Shown: in pieces, positions 59,401 to 64,000 of the stretch
How positions within the stretch are numbered: position 1 is the first letter of the stretch
Layout: every line of letters begins with the position of its first letter
Source: Lathyrus oleraceus
Taxonomy: Eukaryota; Streptophyta; Magnoliopsida; Fabales; Fabaceae
Assembly: GCF_024323335.1 (NCBI RefSeq)
Contig: NC_066580.1
Coordinates: 85,669,391 to 85,733,390, forward strand
Direction of reading: 5' to 3'
DNA length: 64,000 nucleotides
Made by a program: the position numbers and the translations under genes
Notes under the pieces: generated by a model
What the model was told of the DNA's origin: nothing
The model's database searches: none
Seen by the model: only the letters and a program-made list of their open reading frames with translations

Positions 59401-60407
59401 TGCTTTGTTTGTTTATTATTATCCATTGCATTCCAAAGGACACACTTGAATCATCCTCTATATGATTTCAAGAAGTGAACCTTCTAAAAAGTTTTACTAT
59501 CCATCCTCATCCATTCATCATTCATTATGTCCTAAACCTTTTCACACTATATCTTTTAAACTTGACATAAGTGTTGTGCAAACATCTTCATGTTTTTCTA
59601 ACTAAAAACCTGGACTCAAGTCCTTGACTCTTTTTCAAACTCATTTTCATAACACTTCTTCTGAATCAATCTTAATCATACTTTGACTTCACTTTCATAA
59701 TCACAATCAATTAACTTCACTCATTCACTTGTTTTGGCTCTGTCCATTGTTAATCTTTTCATGCATTAGCCATAGGCTTCAATTATCTTTGTGGTTGATG
59801 TAAATCTTGCCTATCCTTAGTGAGTCGACAGTAAGACTTCCGTACTTCAAACAGGGCTAACCCCTCTAGTACGTCGAAGCTATCCTCGCATGGTGGATGT
59901 TGTTTTTGGTCGAGTGTTCTCCCATTGATAATGAAAAGCCTCAGTGCTGGTGTTTAAAATTGAATCCACCAACTTTTGGAAATCTTTTAGCCGAACTACG
60001 GCGTTCTGATCCTTACCTTTGATGGAAGGTACGTAGGCAACGGGTTCATCCGTTCGAACCCAATAATAATAAAATTGTATATTCTTTTCTCATCATCCCA
60101 ATCATGTTTGCACAATCTTTAGGTCATAACAAATAATAATTTTTGCATAACAAGTGTGAAAAGGGCTCCCTAGGAGTACCTAGGACGTAGTGGGTGCCTA
60201 ACACCTTCCCATTGCGTAATTTACCCCTTACCCAGAATCTCTGATCTTTTTATTAGTTTTCTACGTGTAAAACTTCTTAGGCTTTTGTTCGCTTTTTAGC
60301 CAGTCCTTTGGATAAATAAAAGTGCGGTGGCGACTCGAAATTTTTCAATGTATCTCCTAGCTTATGATTTAATCGATAGATCATATAGCGACGAATACAC
60401 CGCTACA

Positions 60408-63152
60408 ATGTCTATTATTTTTAGATGTCATTTGTGTGAATTGATTGCTTCTGGTTTTTTAATTGTGATTGTATGTTTGAACATGTATGCAAAATTACCA
60501 TGCTTCATTCAATTGATTGTGAAATGCTCATTGTTTGTCCAATTGCCTTGAAATTTGACATGCTTATTCATAACATGTGACATGATCTTTTGGTATTTTT
60601 TTGGAATTTTTAACATCTTCCATCATTGTTTTGGACACATGGACATATGTTGTAACATTTGATGTCACATTCTTGACCTTGTTCTTGTGCATTTTCATTC
60701 ATATGCCATTTGATATCTTCTGGACTTAATTTTTGGTAATATGCTTGTCCATAACATTTTATGTTCACATAAAAATTTTCATGATCATTGGATTCATTTC
60801 TGTTTTAATGTGGATTTTCTATGTTTGATATCCAATTTTGATCACATTGTTTGCCTTTGCCTTATCTTGTTCAATTGAAGGCTTTGCTTATTGATTTGGC
60901 TTTGATCCTTTTGAGGCTTTCTTCTTGTTTGATTGAATATGTTTCATATGAAATGTTGGCTGTTGTTTTGACTTATTGCCTTGCCTTTGACCCTAGTCTT
61001 TGTACTAGTGGTTTGTACTTACCAATTGTGTTTGTGTTTCAGGTATTTAGCACTAATGATTGGTTTTGCATCATTACTTGAGATTCCAATTGCTTTGATC
61101 ACTAACCCTTACTGTTTTGTAGGTCATTTGATATGGTGAAACCATTTGGGTGCTTGGACTCATGCCTTGCTTTGTGTAACACTGTTTATTGGTTTTGTCT
61201 GTTTTCTGATTGTTTGTCTGAGTTACTAATTGACTAGCCTTTTGTACAGGTACTTTAGTCGCTTTTAGCTCTTGCTTGAGCTTTGCTTTGGTTTGTGGTT
61301 GGTATACCACTTAGGTAACCATTCTTTTCTCCATGTAGTCTGGAAGCGCTGTCGCCTTTTTGGCAGGCATTTGGCTGAAGTCCTCCTTAAGAGGCCATGT
61401 TTTTTATTGTTTATATTTGTGCTAAAGACCTCTAAATGAGGCATTGTCATTTGTTAAGTCCTGCTAAGTGAAGAGGCAATTGACAGATAAAAGGGATTTG
61501 CAATCAATCCCCTGTTATTCAGTTGAGTCTTTCATTATGCTCGCACTACGTGCTGATGCTCTTGAATAAAACACCCAAGATCTTGTATAGAGTCAGCCAT
61601 GTAGAATAGGGTCCCTCATTCTGGATCCCCACACCTTCTTTATCATAAGCTCACCCAGGCCAGGGTTAAGAGCATGAGGTCTAATCCTCATTTCCTTTCA
61701 TCAGCTTCACCCTAACTCTCAATGTTAGTGGTTAAGAGCTTCTGTTTACACTTATACAACTGGCTTGTTTGTCGAGGTTGATATGACCCCTTGACTAAAG
61801 CCCACCCTTGTGTGAAGCCTCTTATTTGTGCATAGTGTGTGATTGTTTGTTCATCTGTGCATTGATGTTTTGTGTGTGCCTCTGTGCATTGTTTTCATTT
61901 TTTGAGCATTACTTGTATATCATTACCATGATCATTGCTCATACTTTGTGACAGTTACCTTGTCCTTTTGAGGAGTCAATGTAAGTCCAGCTATTGGCAT
62001 TTGTTTCCTTTGTGTTGTTAGGAGTTGGATATAAGACCATTGATTGGCATTCTATTTCCTTGGAGTCGAGTGTAAGACAATCTATTGGCATCTTGTTTCC
62101 TCTTGCTGTTGTTATCTCTGATACTTGCTTTATTTGCTTTTGCCATGTGCTTGACTATTCCAAAGGTTGGTACTTGCTTGGATCATCTCTATGATCTCAA
62201 GAGAGTGAACACCTAGTGTGTGATTGCATTTCTTATCACCCACCTCTTGCATGCTTAACCTTGATCCATATTTTCATCCTTAACCCAAACCAGAAAACTA
62301 TTGTGCAAACATTTGACTTGTTTTCAAAACTAGAAACCTAAGCCTTATGATTTTGATTTTCAAACTTTCTTTTCATAATACTCATTTTGAATTGAATCTT
62401 TAAGTCAACTTTGACCATTTTTGCACATACTTCTAATTGGTTAATTCAACCCGTTCAAATCTCTTTTGTGGTTCCAATGTCCACTTCTTAATCAAAAAAT
62501 TTCATAACCATTTGCTATTAGGTTTGAGTTATCTTTGTGGTAGATATAATACTCACCTTTGTCCTTAGTGATCGAATTGTAATCCTTCCATGCTTATTAT
62601 AGGGTTAACCCCTCACTAGCATGTCGAAGCTATTCTCACATGGTGGACTTGTGGTTTTTCAGGTCGAGTTTTCTCCCTTTTATAACAAAAGTCCTTAAGG
62701 CTTTTGGACCAATCAATCCACTCATTTTTTTTGAAATCTTTTAGCCGAACTACGAGGTTTTGATCCTATATTTTTTAAGATGGTACGTAGGCAATGGGTT
62801 TCATCCATCCAAACACAAAAATGTATATAAACTTGTACATTCTTTTCTCATCTCTTCAATCATGTTTGCACAATAAAAATTTCATAAACAAATAATTCTT
62901 ACAACAAGTTTTGACAAGGGCTCCCTAGGAGTACCTAGGATGTTGTGGGTGCCTAACACCTTCCCATGACATAACCAACCCCCTTACCCAGATCTCTGTT
63001 TCTTTTATTAGTTTTCTTTGCAAAACTTCTTAGGTTTTTGTTCGCTTTCTAACAATTCCTTTGGATAAATAGAAGTGCGGTGGCGACTCGACTTTGTATG
63101 ATTTACCTTGGATCTAGTTAATATTTCCAATGGTGATGAATACACCGCTACA
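60408..63152 (+). mobile_element. Ogre 5' LTR (LTR-C), piece 3
   Basis: This is the last 2.7 kb of LTR-C. It is homologous to the last 3.5 kb of LTR-D and ends ...TACACCGCTACA directly before a primer site. It contains the conserved U5 block GGGCTCCCTAGGAGTACC and TGGCGACTC at 63081-63089. No gene. Confidence 0.83.
61971..62105 (+). repeat. Three GTAAGTCC...TTGGCAT modules
   Basis: Short counterpart of the 12-module array at 58684-59400. Confidence 0.7.
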
Positions 63153-63158
63153 GAAAAG

Positions 63159-63176
63159 TGGCGACTCTGCTGGGGA
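63159..63176 (+). promoter_or_regulatory. Primer binding site, third Ogre
   Basis: TGGCGACTCTGCTGGGGA lies 6 nt after the end of LTR-C, which proves LTR-C is a 5' LTR. Confidence 0.9.
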
Positions 63177-64000
63177 GAAAATCTCCCTGGTGGGTTTTGC
63201 CAACTTTTCACACTTGTTGTATTATATTTGTTTATGACATATTTTTGTGCAATTTGGGATTACTGTATTGATTGTAATGTTTGAATTGCTTGATATATCA
63301 ATTGCTTGTTTGCTTGGTGATCTCTGTGAGATGAGTTCTATACCCAAACTCGAGTGCACATTAGGATAGAAGAATGGCATAGTCTCGTCGACTTGTGTGG
63401 AGTTATTCCTTAGCAAGTTGACTTACGAGTCCATTCACTTGGTGGAGGTCATGTTGGGATCAATAATGTCACACAAGTTATTTGTGGTTAGACATTACTC
63501 TTTCCAAGATGTGCCTTAGAAGCCAAGGACCTTAGTTTACCAAGCCCATCTTGGCCTATATTTAGGACGTAGTGCGGAAGTCGTTCACATGTAAGATTTG
63601 ATGCGACTGTTACGCGATACTACACTCATATGAGTCTCTCTTTAAAATATTTTTGGAATACGAGCATTCGTTCCTCCGATAATACTCGAAAGATGGGATG
63701 ATGAGTATGGGAAGCTCTGGTAGAACATGTTTGGCAGGTTTAAACCCTAGTACACTCCCTTTGGGTGGTTCTTAACTGAGACTTCATGCTTGTGACTCAC
63801 AACAAGCCCGTGATTCATGGTTGATCCGTTCAGGTATCCTTAATATCAATGGAACTTGGGTGTTGATAAGGTGAAAACCATAATCCACCAAAATGGATGA
63901 TTGTTATTAAGGATGGTTGAGCTGTTCATATATCGTTAATATCAATGGAACTTGGGTGTTGATAAGGTGAAAACCATAATCCACCAAAATGGATGATTGG
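63177..64000 (+). other. 5' leader of the third Ogre, running off the right edge
   Basis: Very similar to 31049-32000. It contains the conserved hairpin (63836-63914) and then the start of a tandem second copy of the same segment. No gene within the window. Confidence 0.8.
63836..63914 (+). ncRNA. Conserved leader hairpin (copy 3)
   Basis: The arms ATCCTTAATATCAAT (63836-63850) and ATTGTTATTAAGGAT (63900-63914) pair at 14 of 15 positions around a 49-nt loop. Confidence 0.6.

Larger units (their letters stand above)
52832..60407 (+). mobile_element. Solo Ogre LTR (LTR-D), 7.6 kb
   Basis: The LTR starts TGTAAGACCCCAATTTTGGC and ends ...TACACCGCTACA, 7576 bp in all. No primer site follows and no polypurine tract precedes it. 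It is flanked by ATATC (52827-52831) and ATGTC (60408-60412), a 5-bp duplication with one change, and both flanks are LTR-C sequence. It is therefore a solo LTR left by LTR-LTR recombination. It has a TATAAA at 54145, a TGCTGTTG-rich part (about 54700-56500) and an array of GTAAGTCC...TTGGCAT modules. No gene seen. Confidence 0.8.

Noticed and set aside
60408..63152. A separate 5'-truncated LTR in tandem with LTR-D.
   Set aside because: The ATATC/ATGTC flanks and the length sum show it is the last part of LTR-C, split by the solo LTR-D.

Overview
The window is nuclear DNA of a flowering plant, and I found no host gene in it. Essentially every stretch that can be interpreted is an LTR retrotransposon, a fragment of one, or a small DNA transposon. 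Very long Ogre-type LTRs starting TGTAAGACCCC, primer sites of the form TGGCGACTCTGCTGGGGA, and Angela- and Maximus/SIRE-like copia elements point to a large-genome legume, most likely tribe Fabeae (pea, vetch, grass-pea). That placement rests on recognised repeat families, not on a database search.

Layout from left to right. 1-44 is the tip of a minus-strand LTR. 45-4616 is the 3' half of an Athila-like Ty3/gypsy element: a broken env-like ORF, a 3' non-coding region and the 3' LTR. 4617-9793 is the 3' UTR remnant and 4.6-kb 3' LTR of an Ogre element, abutting the inverted tip of another Ogre LTR (9794-9844). 9845-10639 and 19181-19320 are the two halves of an unrecognised ORF region. It was split by a complete, very young Tekay chromovirus (10640-19180, target duplication CCTCT). 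19321-29331 is the 5' part of a second Ogre (LTR, primer site, leader, ORF1, gag), carrying a 906-bp hAT-like transposon.

The right half is a stack of nested insertions. The Ogre gag is cut at 29331 by an Angela-like copia LTR. That LTR holds, 17 bp from its start, an 11.8-kb Ogre/Tat deletion derivative (29349-41164, duplication CCCTA), and is cut again at 42249 by a third Ogre. The third Ogre's 5-kb 5' LTR is in three pieces (42250-42986, 51301-52831, 60408-63152). It is split by a complete Maximus/SIRE copia element (42987-51295, duplication GTTAT) and by a 7.6-kb solo Ogre LTR (52832-60407, duplication ATATC/ATGTC). Its primer site and leader run off the right edge.

Most coding regions are dead. 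The exceptions are an open copia pol and a Tekay polyprotein with a single frameshift. The most interesting signals are non-coding. The 3' UTR of the Ogre/Tat deletion derivative holds about 30 tandem 17-nt micro-hairpins with one conserved 7-nt loop and at least six stem sequences that keep pairing. The leaders of three Ogre/Tat elements share a hairpin whose arms differ by compensatory changes. The Tekay LTRs carry a 4 x 72-bp array of paired GTTAACCGGTTAAC palindromes. Ogre U5 regions carry a second copy of the primer-site sequence.
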